A DNA stretch of 49,499 nucleotides from assembly GCA_000482765.1 (NCBI GenBank), contig AXWR01000025.1, positions 1-49,499 of the forward strand. The letters run 5' to 3'. The notes under the pieces were generated by a model. It made no database searches and was not told the DNA's origin. It worked only from the letters and a program-made list of their open reading frames with translations. This document shows positions 33,145 to 41,481 of the stretch, one piece after another (position 1 is the first letter of the stretch; every line of letters starts with the position of its first letter). Position numbers and translations under genes: made by a program. This DNA is from Meiothermus taiwanensis DSM 14542. GTDB lineage: Bacteria; Deinococcota; Deinococci; Deinococcales; Thermaceae.

Positions 33145-34217
33145 CGGTAATACCGCGCCGTATCGCGCAGGTGCCCCTCGAAGTCCACGTTCAAAAACAG
33201 GCGGCCCTGGGCGTGCAGGAAGTAGAGGTACTTCTGGCCTTTTTCGTTGGTGCGGATGGGATAGAGCACGGCCTGCAGAGCCTCGGCGCCGGGATTGCCG
33301 ATGGCCCCGGGGGGTAGGCCGCGCCGGGTATAGGTGTTGTAGGAGTTGTCTTTTTCAAAATCGCCCGCCCCTCGATCGAGTTCGGGCAGGCGTTTACCCA
33401 GACCGTAGGCCACGGTGGGGTCGGCCTGCAAGGGCATGCCGATTTCCAGGCGGTTGAGGAAAACCCCTGCAATCAAGGGCTTTTCGCTGGAATTTGCAGC
33501 TTCGGCTTGCACGATGGAAGCCAGCGTGACCCAGTCGTGGATGCTTTGTAGACCAAGTTGTTGCAGACGGGCCTTGGCAGCAGAGGTAAACTCCTGTTCC
33601 ATGCGGCGGGTCATGGTGCGGATAACGTCCTCAGCGGTAAAGTCGAGGGGGAAGTCGTAGGTGGCGGGGAAGAGGTAGCCCTCGAGGGTGGGGCCTTTGG
33701 CCTCGGCAGGGCGCAGCTCGGAGGGGGGGTTGTTGACCAGCTCGAGGAATTTGGGGCCATCCAGGTTATTTTCGCTCAAGCGCTGGGCCATATCCACCGC
33801 CCGCCAGCCTTCCGGGAAGGTGATGCGCACGGTGAGAGGGCGGGACTCGTCGGTGATGGACAGGGCAATGGCCCGCAACCCCTTGCCCTCGAGCTGGTAG
33901 TAGCCGGGCTTGAGTTTTTTATCCTGACCGGAGAAGCGCAAATACAGAGCAAACATATAGCCCGAACGCACCAGTCCGGCCTGCTCGAGGATGCGACCGA
34001 CCGCTGCAGCCCCGCTGCCTTTGGGAATGCGGATCTCGGCCGTGGTGCCGGTGGGGCCCATCAAATACAGGGCATAGCCAAATACCGCCGCCACCAGGGC
34101 AAACATGAACAGCACCCCCCGCAGAATCCAGCGGGTGGGCGACTTGCCCCTTTCCTGGGGGTCGTCGAGGGTTGCAACAGGCCCATCGGGAGGGGTTGGC
34201 TTGTTCGAATCGTCCAT
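33141..34217 (-). CDS. mltG: Endolytic transglycosylase MltG
   Basis: 358 residues. An N-terminal membrane helix (about 28-52) anchors an extracytoplasmic YceG domain with LEGYLFPATY and the catalytic Glu in ASIVQAEAAN, and GLPPGAIGNPG near the end. It cuts nascent peptidoglycan glycans and sets their length. Third gene of alaS-ruvX-mltG. Its stop codon shares the palindrome CTAG at 33141-33144 with the stop of the convergent mrr gene. Confidence 0.92.
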   Translation of the reverse strand: MDDSNKPTPPDGPVATLDDPQERGKSPTRWILRGVLFMFALVAAVFGYALYLMGPTGTTAEIRIPKGSGAAAVGRILEQAGLVRSGYMFALYLRFSGQDKKLKPGYYQLEGKGLRAIALSITDESRPLTVRITFPEGWRAVDMAQRLSENNLDGPKFLELVNNPPSELRPAEAKGPTLEGYLFPATYDFPLDFTAEDVIRTMTRRMEQEFTSAAKARLQQLGLQSIHDWVTLASIVQAEAANSSEKPLIAGVFLNRLEIGMPLQADPTVAYGLGKRLPELDRGAGDFEKDNSYNTYTRRGLPPGAIGNPGAEALQAVLYPIRTNEKGQKYLYFLHAQGRLFLNVDFEGHLRDTARYYR

Positions 34218-34249
34218 GCTAAAAGCTCCACGGCTCGGTACGGCCCGGC

Positions 34250-34654
34250 TTATGCACCTGCCAAATAGGATTCCAGCAGCGCGATGGCCGCGGCTTCGTC
34301 CAACTTACCTTTCTCCTGTCGAATGCGCTTGGGGGCATTTTTGAGGCGGTTTTGCCCCAGTTTGGTGGTGTAGCGCTCATCCAGCAGCTCGACCTGCATA
34401 CCCCGCCCACGCATGGCCTCCACCAGGGCCTGCACCCGCTCGGCCTGGGCGCTGGGCCGGCCATCGGTGCGCAGGGGCAGCCCCACCACAAAGCGTTCGG
34501 CCCCTTCGCGCTCGGCAAAAGCCGCCAGGGCCTCGAGGTCGGCCTCGAGGTTTTTGCGCACCAGGTAGCCCCGGCCAAAGGCCCAGGGTGAACCGGTCTC
34601 GCCCACGGCCAGGCCAATCCGGGCCTCCCCCACGTCCAGCGCCACTACCCGCAT
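34250..34654 (-). CDS. ruvX: Putative pre-16S rRNA nuclease / Holliday junction resolvase RuvX (YqgF)
   Basis: 134 residues, normal length. RNase H-like fold with [11 protein letters not shown] (catalytic Asp7), GLPLRTDG, and DERYTTK; the last Asp lies in [15 protein letters not shown]. YqgF trims the 5' end of 16S rRNA in E. coli, and the family is also annotated as a Holliday resolvase. It sits between alaS and mltG, a gene order also common in Firmicutes. Confidence 0.92.
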   Translation of the reverse strand: MRVVALDVGEARIGLAVGETGSPWAFGRGYLVRKNLEADLEALAAFAEREGAERFVVGLPLRTDGRPSAQAERVQALVEAMRGRGMQVELLDERYTTKLGQNRLKNAPKRIRQEKGKLDEAAAIALLESYLAGA

Positions 34655-34701
34655 CTACCCTATTATCTCCCTCAGCCCACAGGCGCAGATGAGGCCAAAC
34701 A

Positions 34702-37353
34702 CTATTCCAGCACCTGCTCGAGGGCCCCCAAGGCCTTATCCAGGTCGAAGCCGCCGCCCTGGGCCAGCGCCCCCTTGCCGCCGCCGCGCCCGCCCGCAAC
34801 AGCCGACAGTTTCTTCATCACCGCACCGGCATCCAGCCCCTTTTCCAGGGCCTTTTTGCTCACCTTGACCACCAGGTTCTGTCCCGAGCCTACCGCCACC
34901 AGGTCGGCCTGGTGCTTGTCCAAAAGCTCGTCCGCTGCGCCCCGCAGGGCCCCGGCCTCGAGGCCCTCGAGCCGAACCGCCAGGTACCGGTAGCCGCCCG
35001 CCTCCCTGAGCGAGAGGCCCGCCGCGCCGCCCCCGAGCTGGGCTCGAGCCAGCTCCAGCCTCAGCCTTTCGATCTCTTTCTCGCGGGCCTTGAGTTCGTC
35101 CTGGAGCTTGTTCACCCGCTCCAATAGGTGCTCGGGGGCCGTCCCCAGCTCGCGGGAGAGGCCGCCCAGCCAGTTCAGCATCTCGCGCACGTACTGCACC
35201 GCCCCGGTTCCGGTCAGGGCCTCAATGCGCCGCACCCCCGCCGCCACCGACTCCTCGGCCACGATCACAAAGGCCCCGATCTCGCCGGTGCGCCGCACAT
35301 GGCAGCCGCCGCAGAGCTCCTTGGAAGTCACATTGTCGATGGCCCCTTCCACGCTGACCACCCGCACCACGTCGCCATATTTTTCGCCAAACAGGGCCAT
35401 GGCCCCTTCCTTGCGGGCTTCCTCCAGGGGCTTGTAGGCATAGCTCACCGGGAAGTCGGCCTGAATCCAGCGGTTCACCAGCAGCTCAATCCGGGCCAGA
35501 TCCCTGGGGGCAATCGGCTCGAACTGGCTGAAGTCGAAGCGCAGCCGATCCGGCCCCACGTAGCTGCCTTTCTGCTGCGCGTGGGGGCCCAGCACGGCCC
35601 GCAAGGCAGCGTGCAGCAGGTGGGTGGCGGTGTGGTTTTTTTCGGTGTCGCGCCGCTGCTGATCCACCAAAGCCCGCACCGTCGAGCCGGCTTTAAGGGT
35701 GCCCTCCTCTACCCGCGCAATGTGCAAAAAGATGCCGTCGGGGTTTTTCTGGGTGGTCGAGACCCTGGCCCAGCCCCCCTCCCATTCCAGCACGCCCGCA
35801 TCCCCCACCTGGCCGCCCCCTTCGGCGTAGAAGGGGGTTCTGTCCAGCACCACCTGCACCTCGGTGCCGGCCGGGGCTTCCTCTATGGTTTGCTCGCCCA
35901 CCAGAAGCAGCTTGACCTGGGCCTGGGCCTCGAGGCTCTCGTAGCCCACAAACTTGGTGCCCCCATAATCCGCGGCCAGGGCCGCCAGGGCCTCGTTGGA
36001 CCTCTTGAAAAGCTCCTTGCTGAAGGCGGCGGCGGCTCGAGCCCGCTCCTGCTGCTCCTCCAGGGCCCGCTCGAAGCCTTCGGTGTCCACCTGAATCCCA
36101 TGCTCTCCCGCAATTTCGATGGTTAAGTCGAGCGGGAAACCGTAGGTGTCGTAGAGAGTAAAGGCATCCCGCCCCGCCAGGGTATCGCCCGGCGCCAGGC
36201 CTGCCAGCATGGCATCCAGGCGCTTGATACCGCTCTCGAGCGTGCGCAAAAACTGCTCTTCTTCAATTTTGATTTGCTTTTGCACACCCTCGAGGTGCTC
36301 CTTTAGCTCGGGGTAGACCCCGCCCATCACCTCGGCCACCACCCCGGCCAGCTTGAACATAAACGGCTCGCGCAGACCCAGCAGGTAGCCAAAGCGCACC
36401 GCCCGGCGCAGCAGGCGGCGCACCACGTAACCGCGCCCGGTGTTGGAGAAGTGCACCCCATCGGAAAGGATGAAGGCCACGGCACGGGCGTGCTCAGCAA
36501 TTACCCGGTGGGCCACCGAGCTGGGGCCTTCGTAACTGATGCCGGTTAGCTCCACAATTTTGGCGATCAGGGGCTGAAACTCGTCGGTCTCGTAAAAGTC
36601 GGTCACCCCCTGCAGCACCATGGCCACCCGCGCAAGGCCCATGCCGGTATCAATGTTGGGCTTGGGGAGGGGCTCCAGCACGCCGCCGTCCTTGCGGTCG
36701 TACTGCGGAAACACCAGGTTCCACAGCTCCACAAAGCGGTTGGACTCGCGGGTCTCGTAGTAGTCGGCCCAGGTGTCCGAACCGAAGGCCGGCCCCCGGT
36801 CGTAGTAGATCTCGCTGCACGGCCCACACGGCCCGTTGGGGCCTTTGGTGGGGGCGTTCTGCGGCCAGAAGTTCTCGTCGGCGTCGAAGCGGTGGATTTT
36901 TTCGGGGGGTACGCCCACCCGCGTCCAGTGTTCAAAGGCCTCGTCGTCGTCCTTGTAGATGGTCACGTAGATGCGCGCCGGATCCAGGCCCAGCCACTTG
37001 GGGTCGGTCAGGAACTCCCAGGCCCACTCGATGGCCTCTTTTTTGAAGTAGTCGCCGAAGCTGAAGTTGCCCAGCATCTCGAAAACGGTCTGGTGGCGGT
37101 TGGTGCGCCCCACGTTCTCGATATCGCCGGTGCGCACGCTCTTCTGGCAGGTGGTCACCCGGTACCACTCGCCCTCGTGGCCGGGGAAGACCGGCTTTTT
37201 ACCCAGAAAGTAGGGCTTGAGGGGGGTCATGCCCGCGTTGATGAAGAGCAGGGTGGGGTCGTCCTGGGGCACCACGCTAAAGCTCGGCAGGCGCAGATGC
37301 CCCTTGGATTCGAAGAACTGGAGAAACTTTTCGCGGATTTCGGCGGTTTTCAT
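34702..37353 (-). CDS. alaS: Alanyl-tRNA synthetase
   Basis: 883 residues, full length. N-terminal class II aminoacylation domain (LFINAGMTPLKPYF, GRTNRHQTVFEMLGNFSFGDY), middle tRNA-recognition region, editing domain with HTATHLLH and CGGCHVRRTG, and a C-terminal DHHA1/C-Ala domain with GGGRGGGKGALAQGGG. It charges tRNA(Ala) and hydrolyses mischarged Ser. A promoter is visible upstream; no T-box leader is recognised. First gene of alaS-ruvX-mltG. Confidence 0.97.
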   Translation of the reverse strand: MKTAEIREKFLQFFESKGHLRLPSFSVVPQDDPTLLFINAGMTPLKPYFLGKKPVFPGHEGEWYRVTTCQKSVRTGDIENVGRTNRHQTVFEMLGNFSFGDYFKKEAIEWAWEFLTDPKWLGLDPARIYVTIYKDDDEAFEHWTRVGVPPEKIHRFDADENFWPQNAPTKGPNGPCGPCSEIYYDRGPAFGSDTWADYYETRESNRFVELWNLVFPQYDRKDGGVLEPLPKPNIDTGMGLARVAMVLQGVTDFYETDEFQPLIAKIVELTGISYEGPSSVAHRVIAEHARAVAFILSDGVHFSNTGRGYVVRRLLRRAVRFGYLLGLREPFMFKLAGVVAEVMGGVYPELKEHLEGVQKQIKIEEEQFLRTLESGIKRLDAMLAGLAPGDTLAGRDAFTLYDTYGFPLDLTIEIAGEHGIQVDTEGFERALEEQQERARAAAAFSKELFKRSNEALAALAADYGGTKFVGYESLEAQAQVKLLLVGEQTIEEAPAGTEVQVVLDRTPFYAEGGGQVGDAGVLEWEGGWARVSTTQKNPDGIFLHIARVEEGTLKAGSTVRALVDQQRRDTEKNHTATHLLHAALRAVLGPHAQQKGSYVGPDRLRFDFSQFEPIAPRDLARIELLVNRWIQADFPVSYAYKPLEEARKEGAMALFGEKYGDVVRVVSVEGAIDNVTSKELCGGCHVRRTGEIGAFVIVAEESVAAGVRRIEALTGTGAVQYVREMLNWLGGLSRELGTAPEHLLERVNKLQDELKAREKEIERLRLELARAQLGGGAAGLSLREAGGYRYLAVRLEGLEAGALRGAADELLDKHQADLVAVGSGQNLVVKVSKKALEKGLDAGAVMKKLSAVAGGRGGGKGALAQGGGFDLDKALGALEQVLE

Positions 37354-37374
37354 CGTGGCCTCTCAAACTAACCC

Positions 37375-37402
37375 AGCATAAAAAATATACCCCGCTAAGC
37401 AA
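37375..37402 (-). promoter_or_regulatory. alaS promoter
   Basis: Minus-strand TTGCTT (37397-37402), 16-base spacer, TATGCT (37375-37380), about 22 bases before the alaS ATG. Confidence 0.65.
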
Positions 37403-37507
37403 ACCCCACCAGCCATTTCAGAACGAAACGCCGGGATCAGCGGGTGGCTTGAGCGAAGGAAGAGGGTTTCATTGCTGAGCCTAGCATTGCACCTGGCCCC
37501 CCAAACA

Positions 37508-37540
37508 AAAAGTTGGGGCCCAGGCCCCAACCCTCAAGCG
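37508..37540 (-). terminator. Terminator of tRNA-Ser(GCT)
   Basis: Minus-strand GTTGGGGCC pairs with GGCCCCAAC around a very short loop and is followed by TTTTTG. It lies 19 bases past the CCA end of the tRNA and upstream of the alaS promoter. Confidence 0.85.
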
Positions 37541-37558
37541 GATTGCTCGGTTTTACGT

Positions 37559-37653
37559 TGGCGGAGGAGGGGGGATTCGAACCCCCGATAGGGACTTTCG
37601 TTCCCTATAGCGGTTTAGCAAACCGCCGCCTTCAGCCACTCGGCCACCCCTCC
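37559..37653 (-). tRNA. tRNA-Ser (anticodon GCT)
   Basis: 95 nt with encoded CCA and a long variable arm. Acceptor GGAGGGG with CTCCTCC, anticodon loop TTGCTAA closed by GCGGT/ACCGC, T loop GTTCGAATC. Decodes AGC/AGU. Confidence 0.96.
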
Positions 37654-37730
37654 ATCTGTCCAGTTCTGGGGTATCCTCCCAAAAACTGCAAGCGATACTT
37701 TAGCACAAAACCTGGCAAGTAAACCACCCC

Positions 37731-37785
37731 AACCAAAGCAAAGACGATGCAGAGAAGAGATCCTTCGAATCCAGGCCGCTCTACA
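37731..37785. repeat. Degenerate copy of the ATACC/GGTAT repeat
   Basis: CCAAAGCAAAGA...GAATCC...CTCTACAC follows the same order as the corresponding part of intact copy B, with an eroded hairpin. The remaining bases to 37961 hold no gene that I can support. Confidence 0.45.
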
Positions 37786-37961
37786 CAGGTCAGGTGCACA
37801 GCGCCCGGCGGCCATGCCCATCGTGCCTGGGCTTTGGGCAGTGTACCAGGCCATCCCACAGGGTGGATGCGTTCGGAGCAAAGGAGTTGAGTGGATGCCT
37901 GGGGGCGATCCCCTGTCGTGACTCACCCAGGGGGACTGCCGCCCCAGACCCCAATCGAATG

Positions 37962-38158
37962 ATACCGGATTCAAAAAGATAGTCATCCAAAGCAAAGATC
38001 TCCAGAGGCTATCTTTTTGAATCCTAGAGCACACCCCTCGCTACGCTCGGCGAAGAAAGCGTATCCCTTCCAAGGGGCGGTATCGCCCTCCGCTACGCGG
38101 ATAACTTCGGTCGGGTTAGTTCGCCGCCTTCCAGCGCCGAACTAACCGAATCTGGTAT
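37962..38158 (-). repeat. ATACC/GGTAT repeat element, copy B (long form)
   Basis: 197 bp with ATACCGGATTC at the left end and GAATCTGGTAT at the right. Hairpin 1 is a 16-bp perfect stem (GGATTCAAAAAGATAG with CTATCTTTTTGAATCC); hairpin 2 is GGTTAGTTCG with CGAACTAACC. The middle, with CCCCTCGCTACGCTCGG and further small palindromes, is longer than in other copies. It is in the opposite orientation to copies A and C and sits 9 bases past the 3' end of tRNA-Ser(TGA). Confidence 0.88.
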
Positions 38159-38167
38159 GAAATAGCC

Positions 38168-38257
38168 TGGCGGAGGGAGAGGGATTCGAACCCCCGGTAG
38201 ACTTGCGTCTACAACGGTTTTCAAGACCGCCGCTTTCAACCACTCAGCCATCCCTCC
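38168..38257 (-). tRNA. tRNA-Ser (anticodon TGA)
   Basis: 90 nt with encoded CCA and a long variable arm. Acceptor GGAGGGA with TCCCTCC, anticodon loop CTTGAAA gives TGA, T loop GTTCGAATC. No intrinsic terminator is seen; the repeat element follows directly. Confidence 0.96.
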
Positions 38258-38274
38258 AGGACAGCGCATTCCTA

Positions 38275-38303
38275 ACTATGGCCAAGCCCCCCTGGGTTGT
38301 CAA
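38275..38303 (-). promoter_or_regulatory. tRNA-Ser(TGA) promoter
   Basis: Minus-strand TTGACA (38298-38303), 17-base spacer, CATAGT (38275-38280), 17 bases before the tRNA. Confidence 0.75.
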
Positions 38304-38393
38304 GTAAACCCAGCACCCCATCACCAACTTTTTGTAGAAGCAACAAGCAGTTTGCTACGAGGAAGCCCGGTGCGACCCTTCTCAATAGGGCGC

Positions 38394-39611
38394 TCAACGC
38401 ACCGAGCGGATCTGGCGAACTAGGAGGGTGCCCAGCACAAAACAAACCGCCGCCACCAAGAACAGCACTGTGTAACCCAACCCAGGGCTCTGGCGGTTGA
38501 AGGCATCCAGCATGGCCCCAAACCCCCCTGCCAAGACCTGCGGCAGCACGATGGAGGTCTGCCAGATGCCCATATCGGTGGCGTGGGCCTGGGGGTTGGG
38601 CAGCACATCGGAGACCAGGGCCCAGTCTACCGCCAGATAGGCCCCGTACAGCACCCCGAACACCAGGGCCAGCACAACCAGCACATCGTAACGGGGCAGC
38701 AGCAGAATGGGCAGCATCAACAACGCCAGACCCACCCCAGCCACATAGATAATGGGCTTACGGCCATACCGGTCGGACAAACGCCCCGCCGGCACCGCAG
38801 CCACCGCGGCCCCAATAGAGATGAGTAAGCCCAGCAGGGCCACCGCCTGAAAGGCTTCCGTCGCCAGGGTTTGACCGAAGGCCTGGAATACCTGCACCAC
38901 ATCGGCCAGGTAGTACTGCAAGTAGGTTTGCACCACATACTGGGCCAGCATGACCAGAAAACGCGTAAACCAGACCCAGCGAAAATCGGCGCTGCGCCAG
39001 GGGGCCACCAGGCTCTCCCACAAGCCCCGGCGCTGGGGCCTTAATCCCGGCACCTCGCGGATCAGGCGCAAAACCATCCCGGCTGCGATCAGGTTGAGCA
39101 GGGCGATCAGCAAGAACTGCCACTGCAGGTTGGCCAGCAGGAAGCCCGTTGCGCCCGCCACCACCTGGCCGCTCACCTGGAGGGTGCCCAGCCAGCCCGA
39201 GGCCACCCCCCGCTCGCGCCGGGCCGTGAGGTCGGGGATTAGGGCCGAGTAGGGGCCGGTGGCCATATCGTCGGCCAGCTGCAGCAACAAATAGGCCACT
39301 ACGAGCTGCCAGTAGCTGCCTGCATAGGCCATCCAGACCAGCGCGCCAGCCGTGATAATTGTGCCCATGGCCAAAAAGGGCATGCGGCGACCCACCCGGT
39401 CAGAGATGTAGCCCCAGATGGGCGGCCCGATGAAAGCCATCAACGCCCCCAAGGCGAACAGCAGGCCCAGGCGGGTAGCCCGCTCAGGTTCGGGCACCAG
39501 CTCGGCCACCCGCGCCGGCAGCAACACCAGCAAAATAAGAAACCACTTAAAGCTACTGGCAAACCAATAGGAGGAGAGCACCAAATACCACAGGTTGGTG
39601 TGGGCGCGCAT
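38394..39611 (-). CDS. MFS transporter
   Basis: 405 residues from ATG 39611, twelve predicted helices. The A motif GYISDRVGRRMPF after helix 2 and its repeat GRLSDRYGRKP after helix 8 identify a major facilitator; the sequence suits the sugar/SLC45-like or drug-type MFS, with substrate unknown. The ATG follows TATACT by 7 bases and has no ribosome binding site, so the gene looks leaderless. It diverges from rlmN, which is also leaderless, across 105 bases. Confidence 0.82.
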   Translation of the reverse strand: MRAHTNLWYLVLSSYWFASSFKWFLILLVLLPARVAELVPEPERATRLGLLFALGALMAFIGPPIWGYISDRVGRRMPFLAMGTIITAGALVWMAYAGSYWQLVVAYLLLQLADDMATGPYSALIPDLTARRERGVASGWLGTLQVSGQVVAGATGFLLANLQWQFLLIALLNLIAAGMVLRLIREVPGLRPQRRGLWESLVAPWRSADFRWVWFTRFLVMLAQYVVQTYLQYYLADVVQVFQAFGQTLATEAFQAVALLGLLISIGAAVAAVPAGRLSDRYGRKPIIYVAGVGLALLMLPILLLPRYDVLVVLALVFGVLYGAYLAVDWALVSDVLPNPQAHATDMGIWQTSIVLPQVLAGGFGAMLDAFNRQSPGLGYTVLFLVAAVCFVLGTLLVRQIRSVR

Positions 39612-39702
39612 CTGCCCCAGTATACGGGCGGCAGACCTGAAAGCGCTGCATCGGAAGCCCGAGAACCTCGAGCCGCCCACCATTTGAATCCGTCACGCCA
39701 GC

Positions 39703-39708
39703 TATACT
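39703..39708 (+). promoter_or_regulatory. -10 box of rlmN
   Basis: TATACT, 8 bases before the rlmN ATG; no Shine-Dalgarno sequence follows, so the transcript is probably leaderless. A matching TATACT faces the other way for the MFS gene (about 39619-39624). Confidence 0.55.
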
Positions 39709-39716
39709 GAAGCGTT

Positions 39717-40745
39717 ATGGCTTTGCCGCAAGACCAAACCCCACTGCTTTCGCTGCCCATCGAACAGCTTCCGGGCCAGGGCTACCGCCGGGCGCAGCTG
39801 GCCGCCTGGCTCTATGCCAAGGGGGCGCGGCAGTGGGAGGAGATGACCGACCTGCCCAAGGCCTTGCGCGCTGAGTGGGCCAAGCAGTACCGCATCTCGG
39901 AGTTCAGCGAGGTTACCCCCTTCCCAAGCCAGGACGGCTCGGTCAAGTACCTGTTTACCCTGCTGGACGGCCAGAAGACCGAGGCTGTGTACATGCCCTA
40001 CCTGAACCGTAAAACCATCTGCATCTCCAGCATGGTGGGCTGCCCGGCGGGCTGCACCTTTTGCGCTACCGGCCGGATGGGCTTTGGGCGCAACCTAACG
40101 GCAGCCGAGATCCTGGATCAGATTCTGTTTGCAGCCTACCATCAGGGGCACACCCCCCGCGAGATTCGCAACGTGGTGCTGATGGGCATGGGCGAGCCGC
40201 TGTTAAACCTGGAAAACGTATATAAAGCCCTCGAGCGCATGCTGCACCCCGAGGGGCTGGCCATGAGCCCGCGCCGCATTACCCTTTCTACCGTGGGGAT
40301 TCCCCGGGGCATCTACAAAATGGCTGAGTGGGGGCTCGAGGTGCGCCTGGCCCTATCGCTCCACGCTCCCGACGACGAAACCCGCCAGCAGATCATCCCC
40401 ACCGCCCACCGCTACAGCATCGCTGAAATTATGGAAGCCGTGCGGCACTACTACGCCAAGACCAAACGCCGCATCACCCTGGAATACACCCTGCTCAAAG
40501 GCATCAACGACCACGACTGGCAGGCCCGGGCCCTGGCCCAGCACTTCAGGGGCCTGAGCGTTCACATGAACCTGATTCCCTGGAACCCCTGGGAGGGGGC
40601 CCCCCACCAGGGCACCCCCAGGGCGCAAATCCTGAAATTCGCCGCTATTCTGGAGCAGCAGGGCATCCCCACCTCGGTGCGCTGGAGCCGGGGGCGCGAC
40701 GTGGGGGCTGCCTGTGGGCAGCTCGCCCTGAAGCAACCCGCCTGA
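39717..40745 (+). CDS. rlmN: Dual-specificity RNA methyltransferase RlmN (radical SAM)
   Basis: 342 residues. The radical-SAM cluster is bound by Cys109-x3-Cys113-x2-Cys116 (GCPAGCTFC). Methyl-transfer cysteines are Cys333 in the GAACGQL tail and probably Cys102, 7 residues before the cluster as in E. coli. GMGEPLLN follows. It methylates C2 of A2503 in 23S rRNA and A37 in some tRNAs. The FKBP gene starts 43 bases after its stop. Confidence 0.95.
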   Translation: MALPQDQTPLLSLPIEQLPGQGYRRAQLAAWLYAKGARQWEEMTDLPKALRAEWAKQYRISEFSEVTPFPSQDGSVKYLFTLLDGQKTEAVYMPYLNRKTICISSMVGCPAGCTFCATGRMGFGRNLTAAEILDQILFAAYHQGHTPREIRNVVLMGMGEPLLNLENVYKALERMLHPEGLAMSPRRITLSTVGIPRGIYKMAEWGLEVRLALSLHAPDDETRQQIIPTAHRYSIAEIMEAVRHYYAKTKRRITLEYTLLKGINDHDWQARALAQHFRGLSVHMNLIPWNPWEGAPHQGTPRAQILKFAAILEQQGIPTSVRWSRGRDVGAACGQLALKQPA

Positions 40746-40788
40746 GCCAGCCAACGCGCTGGGCAAAAGCCATACAATGGGCAGCGGT

Positions 40789-41265
40789 ATGAACCGAAAC
40801 GTCATCCTCATTGTGGTTATCGCGTTGGCTTTGTTGGGTGCGATCTATTTTATGTTTGGGCGGCGCCCAGGCACCGTCAGCAGTACACTCTGCAGCAACC
40901 AACCCCCGGCGGCCACCGGCCTCACCAACGAGGGCGTCACCGCCCTCCGCATCGAAGACCTCAAAGAAGGCAGCGGCCCCCAGGCCATCACCTCCAACAC
41001 CGTGCGGGTGCAGTACATTGGGCGGCTGGTAGACGGCAAGCAGTTCGACAGCTCCTGCCAGCCGGGCCGCACCCCCTTTGAGTTCACCTTAGGGGCCGGC
41101 CAGGTCATTCCCGGCTGGGACTCGGGCATTGTGGGTATGCGGGTCGGCGGCCAGCGCCGGCTGATTATCCCGGCCAGCCTGGCCTATGGTGAGCGCAGCC
41201 CCAGCCCCAATATTCCCCCCAACTCGGCCCTGGTTTTTGACGTGGAGCTTTTAGAAATCAAGTAG
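40789..41265 (+). CDS. FKBP-type peptidyl-prolyl isomerase, membrane-anchored
   Basis: 158 residues. An N-terminal hydrophobic helix (about 4-22) serves as anchor or signal; the FKBP domain has VRVQYIGRLVDGKQFDSS, the FTLGAGQVIPGWD motif and LIIPASLAYGE, all conserved active-site positions. It isomerises Xaa-Pro bonds, here outside the cytoplasm. ATG at 40789 is preferred; an in-frame ATG at 40777 overlaps the TACAAT box at 40773-40778. Confidence 0.9.
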   Translation: MNRNVILIVVIALALLGAIYFMFGRRPGTVSSTLCSNQPPAATGLTNEGVTALRIEDLKEGSGPQAITSNTVRVQYIGRLVDGKQFDSSCQPGRTPFEFTLGAGQVIPGWDSGIVGMRVGGQRRLIIPASLAYGERSPSPNIPPNSALVFDVELLEIK

Positions 41266-41335
41266 GCCTTGTAACCCATGCCTTGAAGAGGCCGCGGGTA
41301 TACTTGGGAGGTGGGCTCGCCCGGCAGGGGGTGTA

Positions 41336-41453
41336 ACACCGGATGCAAGGGGCTATCTTTTTGCATCGCAGGGCACACCCCTCGCCGCACTCGGCATCCC
41401 TTCGGTCGGGTTGGTTCGCCGCAGGAAGGCACCGAACCAAGCGAGTCTGGTGT
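41336..41453 (-). repeat. ATACC/GGTAT repeat element, copy D
   Basis: 118 bp with ends ACACCGGATGC and GAGTCTGGTGT. Hairpin 1 is eroded to GATGCAA/TTGCATC-like arms; hairpin 2 is GGTTGGTTCG with CGAACCAAGC. Position 5 of that stem is G-C here but A-T in copy B, a compensatory change. Orientation matches copy B. It fills most of the gap between the FKBP gene and rapZ. Confidence 0.8.
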
Positions 41454-41481
41454 GCATGGCCCGGTTTCCAAAGGTGAATAA

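Noticed and set aside
35128..36126. 332-residue open frame antisense to alaS
   Set aside because: Shadow of the alaS editing domain; no protein features.
37354..37512. T-box leader for alaS
   Set aside because: No T-box core sequence; the hairpin there is the terminator of tRNA-Ser(GCT).
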